The notes below the pieces were generated by a model, which was not told the DNA's origin, did no database searches, and saw only the letters and a program-made list of their open reading frames with translations. Positions 45,572 to 54,064 of a stretch of 55,969 nt of DNA are shown in pieces (positions within the stretch are counted from its first letter, which is position 1; each line of letters starts with the position of its first letter). The translations under genes and the position numbers were made by a program. Origin of the DNA: Virgibacillus dokdonensis (GTDB taxonomy: Bacteria; Bacillota; Bacilli; Bacillales; Amphibacillaceae); contig NZ_LT745762.1 of assembly GCF_900166595.1 (NCBI RefSeq), positions 1-55,969 on the forward strand, given 5' to 3'.

Positions 45572-45883
45572 TTGGATGATATTGGAAAAAGACTCGTTCA
45601 ATTAAGAAAATTAGAAAATCTAGGTCAAAAGGAGGCAGCAAAACTGATAGGAATTTCTAGTGTTAATTTATCCCGTTACGAAAAGGGAAATCGAACTCCT
45701 AACCCTGACATGATAAAAAAACTAGCAAAATTTTATTGTGTGAAGCCATCCTACCTAGCCTTTGGCGAAGAAGAGCATTTAAATTTTCTATCTGACATAA
45801 CGAAAGAAGAAGCAAAAATGTTAAAAGATTATTTGATTAGAATTCGTGAAGAAAGACAAAAGCACGGGGGAGAAATTTTATAA
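45572..45883 (+). CDS. XRE-family (Cro/CI-type) HTH regulator
   Basis: 103 residues from TTG 45572 with GAGGTG six bases upstream; GTG 45563 would overlap the RBS. The HTH_3 domain covers about residues 8-65 (LVQLRKLENLGQKEAAKLIGISSVNLSRYEKGNRTPNPDMIKKLAKFYCV). The C-terminal 35 residues are charged and helical. Two matching TTACCA/TGGTAA palindromes surround its promoter, so it almost certainly regulates itself. It is related to small repressors of the SinR/Xre kind. No partner gene follows; it faces the histidine kinase gene tail to tail. Confidence 0.87.
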   Translation: MDDIGKRLVQLRKLENLGQKEAAKLIGISSVNLSRYEKGNRTPNPDMIKKLAKFYCVKPSYLAFGEEEHLNFLSDITKEEAKMLKDYLIRIREERQKHGGEIL

Positions 45884-45946
45884 GAAGAGAAGAATTAATG
45901 ATGTTCCAAAAAAGTTAGGCTTGTGGTTTATAAGAAGCAAGGACCT

Positions 45947-45999
45947 GTAACATTAAATGTAACTGCTTAACTGTTTATAAATACATCATTTAATGTTAC
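45947..45999. terminator. Terminator-like hairpin between converging genes
   Basis: 13-bp perfect stem GTAACATTAAATG/CATTTAATGTTAC with a 27-base loop, between the XRE gene and the histidine kinase gene. No good T-run, so efficiency is doubtful. Confidence 0.45.
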
Positions 46000-46034
46000 T
46001 ACCTTGTTCTCGCTAATGATAAAGAGACCTATTC

Positions 46035-47747
46035 CTAACTCAAAGGCAATAAAATACGAATTACCGTCCCCTCTCCAGGCTTACTTTGCACCCGAATCGA
46101 TCCATTGTGTAGTGCAATCAATTGTTTGGAAATCGCCATACCAAGACCTGTTCCGCTATCTGTTTCGGTGGTGTTCGTACCTCGATAATAACGGGTAAAT
46201 AAGTGGTTGACGGTTTGGTTATCCATGCCCACACCATTATCTACAATCTTAATCACCATTACATGCTGCTCGATCAACTCGGTGGATATGGTAATAATTG
46301 TCCCTGCAGGGTTATATTTGATTGCATTTGCTATGACATTATCCATAATTCGCTGAAACCATTTACGGTCAATGAAACCGATAATCTCGTTATGAGATGG
46401 TTGAAAGCGAAGTTCCTTATCAGCATACAACTTATTGTTCATAAACTGAAGAATTGTTCTACGAATACATTCGTTCATGTCTGTGCACTCTTTTGTAATC
46501 GGCAATTCTCGGTTTTTTAATTGATATGTTATGTTTAAATCTTCAATCAGATCTTTCATATACGTTGATTTTTTGCTTATTACAGAGGCAAATTCTCTTA
46601 TTTCAGCTTCATTCCAAGAATACGCATCAGACTCCATCATGTTCGCATATCCTTGTATAGAGGCCAACGGTGTTTTTAAATCGTGAGAGATACCACTCAC
46701 CCATTCTTCCCTTGACCGGGATATACGTCTTCGTTCTACATCTCTTTCCCGTAGAATATCCGTTAATTGTGTTAACGTAAAGAATAGATCTTTATAAAGT
46801 CGATACTTTCTTTTTATGTCACCATATTTATTGAACAACATAGGTTGTCCTGTTCTTGGATGTACTGGTTGCTCGTAGCTGCCATGTCCAAGATTTTGAA
46901 GCCACCTTATAAACATAAGTAATGGGGAGCTAAATTTGTGTGCATACCAGTAAGTGGCCAATAACAAAAACAAGATAACGAAAACAGCCACTACAATGAC
47001 ACTATTACTAATCTTCCCCTCCATGTTTCCTGCAAGGCTAGAAGAGGAGGTTGGCTCTTCCCCAACAATTAAAGTAAGTCGAGAAGGCTCATGAAAATAA
47101 CTTTTCGCATGACTCCATTTTTGATCCGCTTCGATAGCAATTAAATCTTTTGTCGGATAAGATGTTGGAGCATCTTTCCCATAACTGTCCAATGTCTTTC
47201 CAGTATAATCCACAAGTAACGCCCAACCATCTATCTTATCCAGTTTCGTTTTTACCGACCCTAAAAGCTCTAACTTTTGATTCTTCCAGCTTATATTTTC
47301 TTTTATTTCTTGCATGATATTTTTTTGCCAGTTATGTTTGCCAAATACGACATAGTACTGCTTTTCTGCAAATTCTCCCCATACCCAGTATGTACTTATA
47401 TTATTGTCTTCGGAATACAATAACGTTTCCATACGTTTACCTTTCAAGCTTGGAGGGGTGTTATGAGAACCAATTACTTTGCCTTCTTCTGTTAAAACAG
47501 CAAGCCAACCATCTTGTTCTTCCACTCGTATTTTTAACCCCTGTTCGATCTCGGCCGTTCCTGCTTCTACTTCTACACGATTTTCAATAAATAGATCACT
47601 AGCCTTTGTCAGATCTTCCACTGACTCTGTTTGTTCTGTGAAATAGGAGATTAAGATAAATATCGTTATGTTGAGTACAAACGCAAATACAAACAGCATC
47701 AGTAATTGCAAGAGCAATTGCACTATAAATCTTCTATGTATTTGCAT
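46035..47747 (-). CDS. Sensor histidine kinase
   Basis: 570 residues from the ATG at 47747, which overlaps the last codons of the regulator gene (GGTGG upstream). Two membrane helices (about 10-35 and 243-268) enclose a 200-residue extracellular sensor. HisKA has SGISHDLKTPLASIQG (phosphorylated H355). The HATPase has the N box IMDNVIANAIKYNPAG and the G boxes KIVDNGVGM and TDSGTGLGMAISKQL. It works with the response regulator encoded just upstream. The divergent ABC exporter is the probable target, as in Bacillus sensor-exporter modules. The segment encoding its second membrane helix (46965-47024) recurs at 54001-54060. Confidence 0.92.
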   Translation of the reverse strand: MQIHRRFIVQLLLQLLMLFVFAFVLNITIFILISYFTEQTESVEDLTKASDLFIENRVEVEAGTAEIEQGLKIRVEEQDGWLAVLTEEGKVIGSHNTPPSLKGKRMETLLYSEDNNISTYWVWGEFAEKQYYVVFGKHNWQKNIMQEIKENISWKNQKLELLGSVKTKLDKIDGWALLVDYTGKTLDSYGKDAPTSYPTKDLIAIEADQKWSHAKSYFHEPSRLTLIVGEEPTSSSSLAGNMEGKISNSVIVVAVFVILFLLLATYWYAHKFSSPLLMFIRWLQNLGHGSYEQPVHPRTGQPMLFNKYGDIKRKYRLYKDLFFTLTQLTDILRERDVERRRISRSREEWVSGISHDLKTPLASIQGYANMMESDAYSWNEAEIREFASVISKKSTYMKDLIEDLNITYQLKNRELPITKECTDMNECIRRTILQFMNNKLYADKELRFQPSHNEIIGFIDRKWFQRIMDNVIANAIKYNPAGTIITISTELIEQHVMVIKIVDNGVGMDNQTVNHLFTRYYRGTNTTETDSGTGLGMAISKQLIALHNGSIRVQSKPGEGTVIRILLPLS

Positions 47748-48450
47748 GCGATCCACCATCTGGTATAAATTTATAACCAAGCCCTCTCACGGTAATTACA
47801 TAGCAAGGCTTACTTGGATTTCCTTCTATTTGTTCCCTTAATTTACGTATATGTACCATGACGGTATTATCTTCCCCTAAATACTCCTCGCCCCAAACTT
47901 GCTCATAAAGCTGGCTTTTACTAAACACTTGATTCGGGTGCTGACAAAAAAATAATAACAATTGATAAACTTGTGCTGGCAATGTAACTTTTTTCCCTTT
48001 CAGCATCACTTCAGCAGACAGCGTGTTGATCCGTATATTCCCATCATCATAATACGTTTTTTGACGGTGAGCCGTTCGACCTTGCTTTCTCCGCAAGTGC
48101 GCCTTTATCCGAGCGACGACTTCAAGTGGATTGAACGGTTTCGTAATATAATCATCCGCTCCTACCGCAAAGCCAGATAGCTTATCCAAATCGGACGTCC
48201 GAGCTGTTAAAAAGAAAATAGTTGCATCGGAAATAGCTCTAATTTTAGGGCAGACATCAAAACCATCCTCCCCAGGCAGCATGACATCTAATAGAATGAC
48301 GTCGTATTGCTTACTTTTACACAGTTGGATAGCCCCTTCAGCCGTCTTTGTAACATCAATATGGGTGAATCCTTCTTTACTTAATATAGTTTGTAGCATT
48401 TGTAATATGGCTTGTTCATCGTCCACAATTAATAACGGAGAATGTTGCAT
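47734..48450 (-). CDS. OmpR-family response regulator
   Basis: 238 residues from the ATG at 48450 (TAGGAGTG five bases upstream). Receiver domain 1-120: acidic pocket LLIVDDEQ, phosphoacceptor D55 in VILLDVMLPGEDG, Thr in FFLTART, Lys in DDYITKPFNP. The winged-helix DNA-binding domain (about 140-235) has VFSKSQLYEQVWGEEYLGEDNTVMVHIRKLREQI and ITVRGLGYKFIP. It overlaps the kinase gene by 14 bases, so the two are translationally coupled. It is divergent from the ABC permease gene. Confidence 0.93.
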   Translation of the reverse strand: MQHSPLLIVDDEQAILQMLQTILSKEGFTHIDVTKTAEGAIQLCKSKQYDVILLDVMLPGEDGFDVCPKIRAISDATIFFLTARTSDLDKLSGFAVGADDYITKPFNPLEVVARIKAHLRRKQGRTAHRQKTYYDDGNIRINTLSAEVMLKGKKVTLPAQVYQLLLFFCQHPNQVFSKSQLYEQVWGEEYLGEDNTVMVHIRKLREQIEGNPSKPCYVITVRGLGYKFIPDGGSHANT

Positions 48451-48865
48451 AAAAACACTCCTAACAGCAGTTTTATGATAGATATATAGAACCTGTTTAG
48501 AACTTGGCCTTTTATCAAAGTTTTTAGACAATTGCCGTAGTTTTTCTTATACTATAAACAAAATAGTGCAAGATGTGGCAGTTACAGCTGGACAAGTCTC
48601 CATAGAAGATAACAGCATTTAACCACGATTGGATAAAAGCCCGTCTAAATATTGATTCACTTTATCTATTCTTTATCATACCATCGCCTTAAACAAAACA
48701 TAGATCAATTAAGGAAAAATTAAGGTGCTAGTTGCTTCACGTTAAGGTTGGCTATTTATAATAGATTTACAGAGGTTGTTCAAAAAGTACACTAAAGTGG
48801 AATGCTCATGTTTTGAGCTAGTACGCTTTGAACGGAACCTTACATTGGAATGAGGAGGAGAAATC
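48451..48865. other. Divergent promoter gap between two-component system and ABC exporter
   Basis: 415 bases. Holds a family A fragment (48496-48571) and a TATAAT box at 48757-48762 pointing toward the exporter genes. No inverted repeat typical of a regulator site could be assigned. Confidence 0.5.
48496..48571 (+). repeat. Repeat family A, 3' two-thirds
   Basis: TTTAGACAATTGCCGTAG, TTTTTCTTATACTATAAAC, AAATAGTGCAAG. Left hairpin arm degraded. Confidence 0.6.
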
Positions 48866-49558
48866 ATGCTTGCCATTAGCAAAAGAGAGTTTATTGAATC
48901 TTTTAAAGGAATTAAACCAATTATTATCATCGCTATATTTTTAATTACCGCCTATTATTCAGGCAAATTTTCCGATTTGCTATTATCTGCAAATATTGAT
49001 TTTACGGCTGAAGAACTAGAAGTCATTCACACAATTGCCATTTCCGGACTCTTAATAATATTTGGTATGCTATTTGTTATGGGACTATCACACGATACGA
49101 TGAATCGTGAAATTCATGAGCGTACCATTCGTTTTTTAGTGACACGTACTTCACGCTCTGCCATCATTATTGGAAAGTTTGTAGGTATTTGGTTTTTTTG
49201 GATCGTTTGCTTAGTTACTTCCTTCTTGGTCATTAGCATATTTGTACATAAATTTGACATGATTACTTTATTCCAGGCTACAAGCTTGGTTGCGTATTAT
49301 CTTGCTCTTACTATTTTATTATCTGTACTCATCCCGAAACCAGGCTTTACCATGTTTCTTAGTATTGTACTTGGAATAGCATTTCCTATTTTTAATTCTT
49401 GGACTGTATTCACTTCCAATCCTTGGGTAAGCTGGATGAAATATCTACTTCCCTTCTATTATATAAATGATCGTAATTTCTATTTTGTTGGGATTTTATT
49501 ATTAGTCGGTGTTATCTTATTTATTGCAATAGCAATATTTAAAAGGAGGGAATGCTAG
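48866..49558 (+). CDS. ABC-2-type exporter permease
   Basis: 230 residues with about six membrane helices. MLAISKREFIESFKGIKPIIIIAIFLI at the N-terminus is the cytosolic elbow plus helix 1 of NosY/ABC-2 permeases. SHDTMNREIHERTIRFLVTRTSRSAIIIGKF (about 75-105) is the conserved loop ('E...G-T-I-R-F-L-x-x-x-x-x-R'). GAGGAGGAGAAATC precedes the ATG. Its stop codon touches the start of the ATPase gene. The ATPase partner is frameshifted, so this transporter may be inactive. Substrate unknown; such modules beside two-component systems often give antibiotic-peptide resistance (family knowledge, not shown here). Confidence 0.85.
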   Translation: MLAISKREFIESFKGIKPIIIIAIFLITAYYSGKFSDLLLSANIDFTAEELEVIHTIAISGLLIIFGMLFVMGLSHDTMNREIHERTIRFLVTRTSRSAIIIGKFVGIWFFWIVCLVTSFLVISIFVHKFDMITLFQATSLVAYYLALTILLSVLIPKPGFTMFLSIVLGIAFPIFNSWTVFTSNPWVSWMKYLLPFYYINDRNFYFVGILLLVGVILFIAIAIFKRREC

Positions 49559-50468
49559 ATGTTTGCTATTGAAACAAAGCAGTTAACGAAAACCTTTGGA
49601 AAAAACAAGGTTGTCGATCAGATTGACTTGCAAGTGAAATCAGGAGAAAGAAATATTAGGTTTTTTAGGTCGCAATGGTGCGGGAAAATCGACTTTTATT
49701 AATATGCTAACAGGGATCATCCAACCTAGTTCGGGATCGTACTCTCTTTTAGACGTACAAGGCCCGAATGATGACATAAAAAAGCAGATTGGCGTCATGC
49801 CCAATTACTCTGCTTTATATGCTTCTATGACTGCGATGAAACATTTGAAATTTTTAGCAGCTGTTTCTGAAAAGCCTGTATCTGATGAACGTTGTATGGA
49901 CATATTAAAACTTGTTGGGCTTGAAGAACATGCACATAAAAAAGCGGGCAAATTTTCATTTGGGATGAAAAAGAAACTTGCTATTGCTCAAGCAATCATT
50001 CATGATCCGCAACTTATCTTCCTTGACGAACCAACGTCCGGACTTGATGCGGAATCGGTTATTCACATTCATCATTTAATTCAACAATTACATCAACAAG
50101 GAAAAACTATTTTTATGACGTCACACAACTTAGATGAAGTAGAAAAAATATGTTCCCGTATCGCTATTATGAAAGACGGAAAAATAGGCAAGATCGGCTC
50201 CATGGATGAATTACGTGCATACTATCAATCTACCATTACTGTAACTATTAAGCATTCACCAATCCGCTCTACTCATTTACCAACACTCGAACAATGGCTC
50301 ACTTTAACAGGCACACAGCTAGAAATGAAAACTTCCCAGTTTACGATTCATGTTGCGAGTGAAAAAAAGATTGCGGAAATAATTCGCGCACTTGGTAAAT
50401 ACAACATAGATATTTATCGCGTAGACGTAGATGAGCCTTCTCTGGAAGAAATATTTTTAGATGAGTAA
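49559..50468 (+). pseudogene. ABC exporter ATP-binding subunit, frameshifted
   Basis: The ATG at 49559 follows the permease stop directly (AAGGAGGG upstream) and reads MFAIETKQLTKTFGKNKVVD...VKSGE, then leaves frame and stops at 49702. The proper continuation, ILGFLGRNGAGKSTFINMLTG (Walker A), is in another frame. GAAA is present twice in tandem at 49646-49653; removing one copy restores SGE-ILGFLGRNGAGKST. After the break the frame is open to 50468 with the signature FSFGMKKKLAIAQA, Walker B LIFLDEPTSGLD and the His in MTSHNLDE. Without repair, no product would contain a complete Walker A domain. It could also be a sequencing error. Confidence 0.85.
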
Positions 50469-50484
50469 AGCGGAGAAATCTCAC

Positions 50485-50545
50485 TAAGAAAACAGGCTTT
50501 ATAGCGAAAGCCGTACATTTTGTTTATACGATAGTCCCTAAAAAG
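50485..50545 (+). repeat. Repeat family A, diverged copy
   Basis: AAGAAAACAGGCTTTATAGCGAAAGCCGTACA, TTTTGTTTATACGATAGTCCC. The hairpin GGCTTT/AAAGCC is compact. It belongs to the ATACGATA variant. Confidence 0.55.
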
Positions 50546-50562
50546 TAAGAATGGAAAACAAG

Positions 50563-50592
50563 CTTGCCAGTTCAAAATAATGAGCTGGCAAG
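50563..50592 (-). terminator. Probable terminator of the FAH-family gene
   Basis: CTTGCCAG/CTGGCAAG 8-bp stem with a 14-base loop, followed on the minus strand by CTTGTTTTCC. It lies between converging genes. Confidence 0.55.
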
Positions 50593-50608
50593 ATCTGCTT
50601 ATGGTTTC

Positions 50609-51226
50609 CTATCGTACACGAAAGCTTCCCTTTACTTCTTCGCCCCATTTCAATGCATACGTTTCACCATGATGAATCGGCCCGACGCCTTCAGGTGTGC
50701 CTGTATAAATAATATCTCCTGCTTTTAAACTAAAATTTGCTTGCAAGTAATCAATTATTGCTTGAAATGGAAAAATCATGGAAGCACTATTTCCTGTCTG
50801 CACTATCTCTTTATCACGTAATAAGGTGAAATCTTTTTCTAAACAAGCTGCTTGTCCAGGGAAATCCCAAAGATCCGTATAAGCCGCCGCATTTTTAAAC
50901 CCCTTTGCCACAAGCCATGGATGCCCTTTCTTTTTCAGTTCTGTTTGCACATCGCGCAATGTAAAATCAATTCCTAAAGCCATTTTTGTCACTACATCAT
51001 CCACTTTATCTCCTGCTGAAACATCTTTGCCAACATATAAAATAATCTCTAATTCATGATGGATTTCGCCTTGGTTAGCTGGAAAATCAATAGGAGTGCC
51101 ATCAGCAATTACCAAGGAGTTGGTAGGTTTTGAAAAAATCAAGGGTTTTTCTGGTATATCGTTCCCTAACTCAACGGCATGATCTGCATAATTACGTCCA
51201 ACGCAAAATATATTGTTTATTTTCAT
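50609..51226 (-). CDS. Fumarylacetoacetate hydrolase (FAH) family protein
   Basis: 205 residues, the short single-domain form. FCVGRNYADHAVELGNDIPEKP at the start (FCVGRNYxxHAxE is the family opening), metal-binding GEIHHELEI (about 53-61; Glu residues), GIDFTLRDVQ, KGFKNAAAYTDL and the C-terminal YTGTPEGVGPIHHG. Members of this size are acylpyruvases/oxaloacetate decarboxylases or hydratase-isomerases that act on 2-keto acids with Mg or Mn. GGAGGGGGATACAT precedes the ATG. Transcribed alone. Family secure, reaction not determined. Confidence 0.88.
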   Translation of the reverse strand: MKINNIFCVGRNYADHAVELGNDIPEKPLIFSKPTNSLVIADGTPIDFPANQGEIHHELEIILYVGKDVSAGDKVDDVVTKMALGIDFTLRDVQTELKKKGHPWLVAKGFKNAAAYTDLWDFPGQAACLEKDFTLLRDKEIVQTGNSASMIFPFQAIIDYLQANFSLKAGDIIYTGTPEGVGPIHHGETYALKWGEEVKGSFRVR

Positions 51227-51712
51227 ATGTATCCCCCTCCGTTTAGATACTGCTTTTAAATCATTATTTTACTCGAATAACTTCTATATTAAACTTTAAA
51301 TTATTGGATACTTATTGTTCTTATTTTTCTATTATTGTATCATACATGCTACAAGTCGGGGCTCACAAACTTACAAAGCGTTTATGCAACATACAAAACA
51401 CAATTACTAAGAGATTTAATGTAAAATGAATTCATTTTCATGCGTTAAACTATATCCTTTTTGTTGTAAGTGCTACAATAATAGTAGATGAACTGTTCAT
51501 TTAAATGAAGCTGGCTTTTTGCGTTGTAGAGCATGTCTATCGTAAAAAAAGCTACTTGTGGCAGACATTTATTTAATACGGAACCTTTGAAATCAAAGGT
51601 TATATTCCCCAGATTGGACAGTCACTAAAATCTGTTGCTTCTGTCACCTTCTTATGTATAATTCGTTCTGAGCTGAAGAAGCTAGCACTATTACTAAAAA
51701 GGAGTGGAAATC
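51227..51712. other. Promoter region of the aldolase gene
   Basis: 486 bases without coding potential. A TGCTACAAT extended -10-like box lies at 51471-51479 pointing toward the aldolase gene, and a 12-bp AATGAATTCATT palindrome at 51425-51436 could be a regulator site. Nothing else recognised. Confidence 0.45.
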
Positions 51713-52594
51713 ATGCAACAACAATTTGAAAAAATGAAAAACGGCAAAGGTTTTATTGCCGCACTGGATCAAAGTGGGGGCAGTACTCCAAAAGCATTAG
51801 CTGCTTACGGAATTTCTGAAGACGCTTATTCCAACAAAGATGAAATGTTTGATTTAGTACACGAAATGCGTACACGAATCATTACATCGCCTGCATTTGA
51901 TTCAAATTACATTTTAGGGGCTATTTTATTTGAACAAACAATGGATCGTAAAATTGAAGGAATGTATACAGGCGATTACTTAGCTGAGAAAAAAGGAATT
52001 GTACCCTTTCTAAAAGTAGACAAAGGACTTGCTGAGGAAACAAATGGCGTCCAATTAATGAAGCCTATTACAGACCTTGACGAAACATTAAAACGGGCAA
52101 ACGAACGCCACATATTCGGTACAAAAATGCGCTCTGTGATCAAAGAAGCAAATGCGGAAGGAATTAAAGCTGTCGTAGATCAACAATTTGAGGTTGGTAA
52201 ACAAATTATCGCTGCTGGTTTAGTTCCAATTATTGAGCCAGAGGTAGACATAAACAGCCCAGAAAAAGAAAAATGCGAGCAAATGTTAAAAGTCGAAATT
52301 CTCAAACATTTAAATAACTTAACGAAAGATGAATTCGTGATGCTAAAATTAACTATCCCTACTGTACCAAACTTGTATAAAGTGCTTATCGATCATCCAA
52401 ATGTTGTGCGTGTTGTTGCGTTATCAGGTGGTTACTCAAGAGATGAAGCAAATGCCAAACTAAAAGAAAATGATGGATTAATTGCCAGCTTCTCTCGTGC
52501 ACTTAGCCAAGATTTAAATGTTAGCCAGACAGATGAAGAATTTAACCAAGCATTGCAACAAGCGGTTAAATCGATCTATGAAGCTTCAATTTAA
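51713..52594 (+). CDS. fda: Class I fructose-bisphosphate aldolase
   Basis: 293 residues from the ATG at 51713 (AAAGGAG eight bases upstream); GTG 51704 is in frame but overlaps the RBS spacing. [19 protein letters not shown] (11-29) is the class I FBP aldolase start, with [14 protein letters not shown] and [19 protein letters not shown] blocks following (here [10 protein letters not shown]). K212 in [10 protein letters not shown] occupies the position of the Schiff-base lysine in the staphylococcal enzyme of the same length. It reversibly cleaves fructose-1,6-bisphosphate to two triose phosphates without a metal. Bacilli usually also have class II FbaA. The gene ends with a strong hairpin terminator. 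Confidence 0.92.
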   Translation: MQQQFEKMKNGKGFIAALDQSGGSTPKALAAYGISEDAYSNKDEMFDLVHEMRTRIITSPAFDSNYILGAILFEQTMDRKIEGMYTGDYLAEKKGIVPFLKVDKGLAEETNGVQLMKPITDLDETLKRANERHIFGTKMRSVIKEANAEGIKAVVDQQFEVGKQIIAAGLVPIIEPEVDINSPEKEKCEQMLKVEILKHLNNLTKDEFVMLKLTIPTVPNLYKVLIDHPNVVRVVALSGGYSRDEANAKLKENDGLIASFSRALSQDLNVSQTDEEFNQALQQAVKSIYEASI

Positions 52595-52606
52595 TGCATT
52601 TTCATG

Positions 52607-52795
52607 CTTTATATAAAGGGAATTTTCAATCCTTGGGGGAGTTTTTTGTTCATCCCCCAAGGATTTTGTTTAGATGAGCGAATTGCATATTTAGTAGCTG
52701 TTATCTCCCGGTTATACTTGTTGCTCAGCATCTTTCCATTTTTGAAATGGGAGTCTTACAGTGCCTTATATACGCGAAATAAACTTACCAACTAT
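52607..52795 (+). repeat. Repeat family C, full copy
   Basis: ATATAAAGGGAATTTTCAATCC, hairpin, then TTTAGTAGCTGTTATCTCCCG ... TGGGAGTCTTACAGTGCCTTATAT. Same order as at 30728. Here CTCCC and GGGAG pair inside the second part. Confidence 0.65.
52629..52666 (+). terminator. Intrinsic terminator of the aldolase gene
   Basis: 13-bp perfect stem AATCCTTGGGGGA/TCCCCCAAGGATT, 12-base loop, followed by TTGTTT; 35 bases after the stop codon, and forming the first part of a family C repeat. Confidence 0.85.
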
Positions 52796-52892
52796 ACGCC
52801 AGCATCTTTAATAATTTGAACAACAGTCCTGCACTCCGCCTATTTTCACAACATATACTATGACAGTATGAAGATAGAAGGAGGACCATATC

Positions 52893-53807
52893 ATGCAACC
52901 AAATTATGATAATTATCATTTGCCTACCCAATACAATCGACCAACAAATCAAACACATCTGATGAATCAAATCCAGACAGCCATTCACGCAGAGTACAGT
53001 GCAATAGCCTGCTATGAAAAATTAGCGTCTTTAGCGCCAACTTCCTTTGCAAAACAACAGATCTTGGAAATACAACAAGACGAAAAGCGCCACTTAGAAA
53101 CATTTACCCATATCTATACGAGATTAACGCATAAACAACCAACTTATCAAGTTACCGAATCCTGCCCAGACACCTATGATGCAGGCATTGCATTTGCATT
53201 TAAAGATGAGCAAGGAGCCGTGGATTTTTATTTAGACATAGCAGATCAAGCTGAAGATCAGTATATAAAAGAACGATTCCGACGTGCCGCTGCCGATGAA
53301 CAAAATCACGCGGTATGGTTTTTATATTTACTACATTCCACATCACAAAAGCCACCAAGGTGCTATCGCCAAAACGAAAACTATGGCGCTAAAGGGGCAC
53401 TGAATGACCCTAATCTCACATTGATGTCCATGCTCACTTACGCACTTCAAGACGAGTATTTGGCTCAAGCCAGATACAATACGATTTTAGAGACATTTGG
53501 CTACATTCGTACATTCGCACAAATTCAAGAAGCAGAAAAGCGGCATATCGGAGCCTTACTAACGTTATTTGACCGTTATCAAGTTGCCATACCAGAAGAC
53601 GCATCCGCAAAGTTCGTAACCACCCCGGATAATATAAAAGCTGCCTATGCTCAAGGCGTAGAAGGGGAAATAGATAATATTTCTATGTATGAAAAATTTT
53701 TAACGTATACTATTCCAGCCGATATGCAAACTGTTTTCTCTCAGTTACGAAATGCCTCCTTAAATCATTTACAAGCATTTGAAAATGGGCTCGCCAGACA
53801 TTCATGA
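52893..53807 (+). CDS. Double ferritin-like protein (rubrerythrin-type plus DUF2202-like)
   Basis: 304 residues, soluble. First four-helix bundle (about 22-150): AIHAEYSAIACYEKL, QDEKRHLETF (E and E-x-x-H), then a second helix pair with EQGAVDFYLDIADQAEDQY and AADEQNHAVWF. The linker (about 152-170) contains PRCYRQNENYGAKGAL. Second bundle (about 175-300): MLTYALQDEYLAQARYNTIL, IQEAEKRHIGALLTLFDRY (E-x-x-H again), EGEIDNISMYEKFL and LNHLQAFENGL. Each bundle has the residues for a di-iron site. Rubrerythrin-like proteins detoxify peroxide or handle iron; DUF2202 has no settled function. GAAGGAGGACCATATC precedes the ATG. Two bundles in one chain is longer than the usual 150-200 residues. Confidence 0.8.
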   Translation: MQPNYDNYHLPTQYNRPTNQTHLMNQIQTAIHAEYSAIACYEKLASLAPTSFAKQQILEIQQDEKRHLETFTHIYTRLTHKQPTYQVTESCPDTYDAGIAFAFKDEQGAVDFYLDIADQAEDQYIKERFRRAAADEQNHAVWFLYLLHSTSQKPPRCYRQNENYGAKGALNDPNLTLMSMLTYALQDEYLAQARYNTILETFGYIRTFAQIQEAEKRHIGALLTLFDRYQVAIPEDASAKFVTTPDNIKAAYAQGVEGEIDNISMYEKFLTYTIPADMQTVFSQLRNASLNHLQAFENGLARHS

Positions 53808-53843
53808 GAAATAATGTGTGAAAGGCATGTTAACTTTTCAAAA

Positions 53844-53999
53844 CAAAGGCACAAGCGCACGTAGCAACGTAGCTATTAGAACCAATCAACGGAGATAAAG
53901 GAATCACGGTGAGGTACGATCCGATGATGACTTATCTTAGGGATAATGGAGTGAAGTTATCTCGTTGCTGGGCGATGAATCTAGACGTGGCTAATCATT
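53844..53999 (+). repeat. Repeat family B, rearranged copy
   Basis: GCGCACGTAGCAACGTAGCTATTAGAACC, AATCAACGGAGATAAAGGAATCA, then a jump to ACGATCCGATGATGACTTATC, CTCGTTGCTGGGCGATGAATC, GACGTGGCTAATC. The central hairpin is missing, as if deleted. Confidence 0.6.
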
Positions 54000-54000
54000 T

Positions 54001-54060
54001 CAAAAACAAGATAACGAAAACAGCCACTACAATAACACTATTACTAATCTTCCCTTCCAT
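54001..54060 (-). repeat. 60-bp copy of a histidine kinase segment (second membrane helix)
   Basis: Matches 46965-47024 at 58 of 60 bases. Read on the minus strand it begins with ATG and encodes MEGKISNSVIVVAVFVILFL, the same 20 residues as the kinase; both differences are synonymous third-position changes (GAG/GAA, GTC/GTT). It ends four bases before the 3' end of intron copy 2 and abuts a family B repeat on the other side. Confidence 0.85.
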
Positions 54061-54064
54061 ACGC

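Noticed and set aside
49704..50468. Shorter ATPase starting at the ATG at 49704 as a functional gene
   Set aside because: It would begin after Walker A, has no RBS, and the missing N-terminus is present just upstream in another frame.
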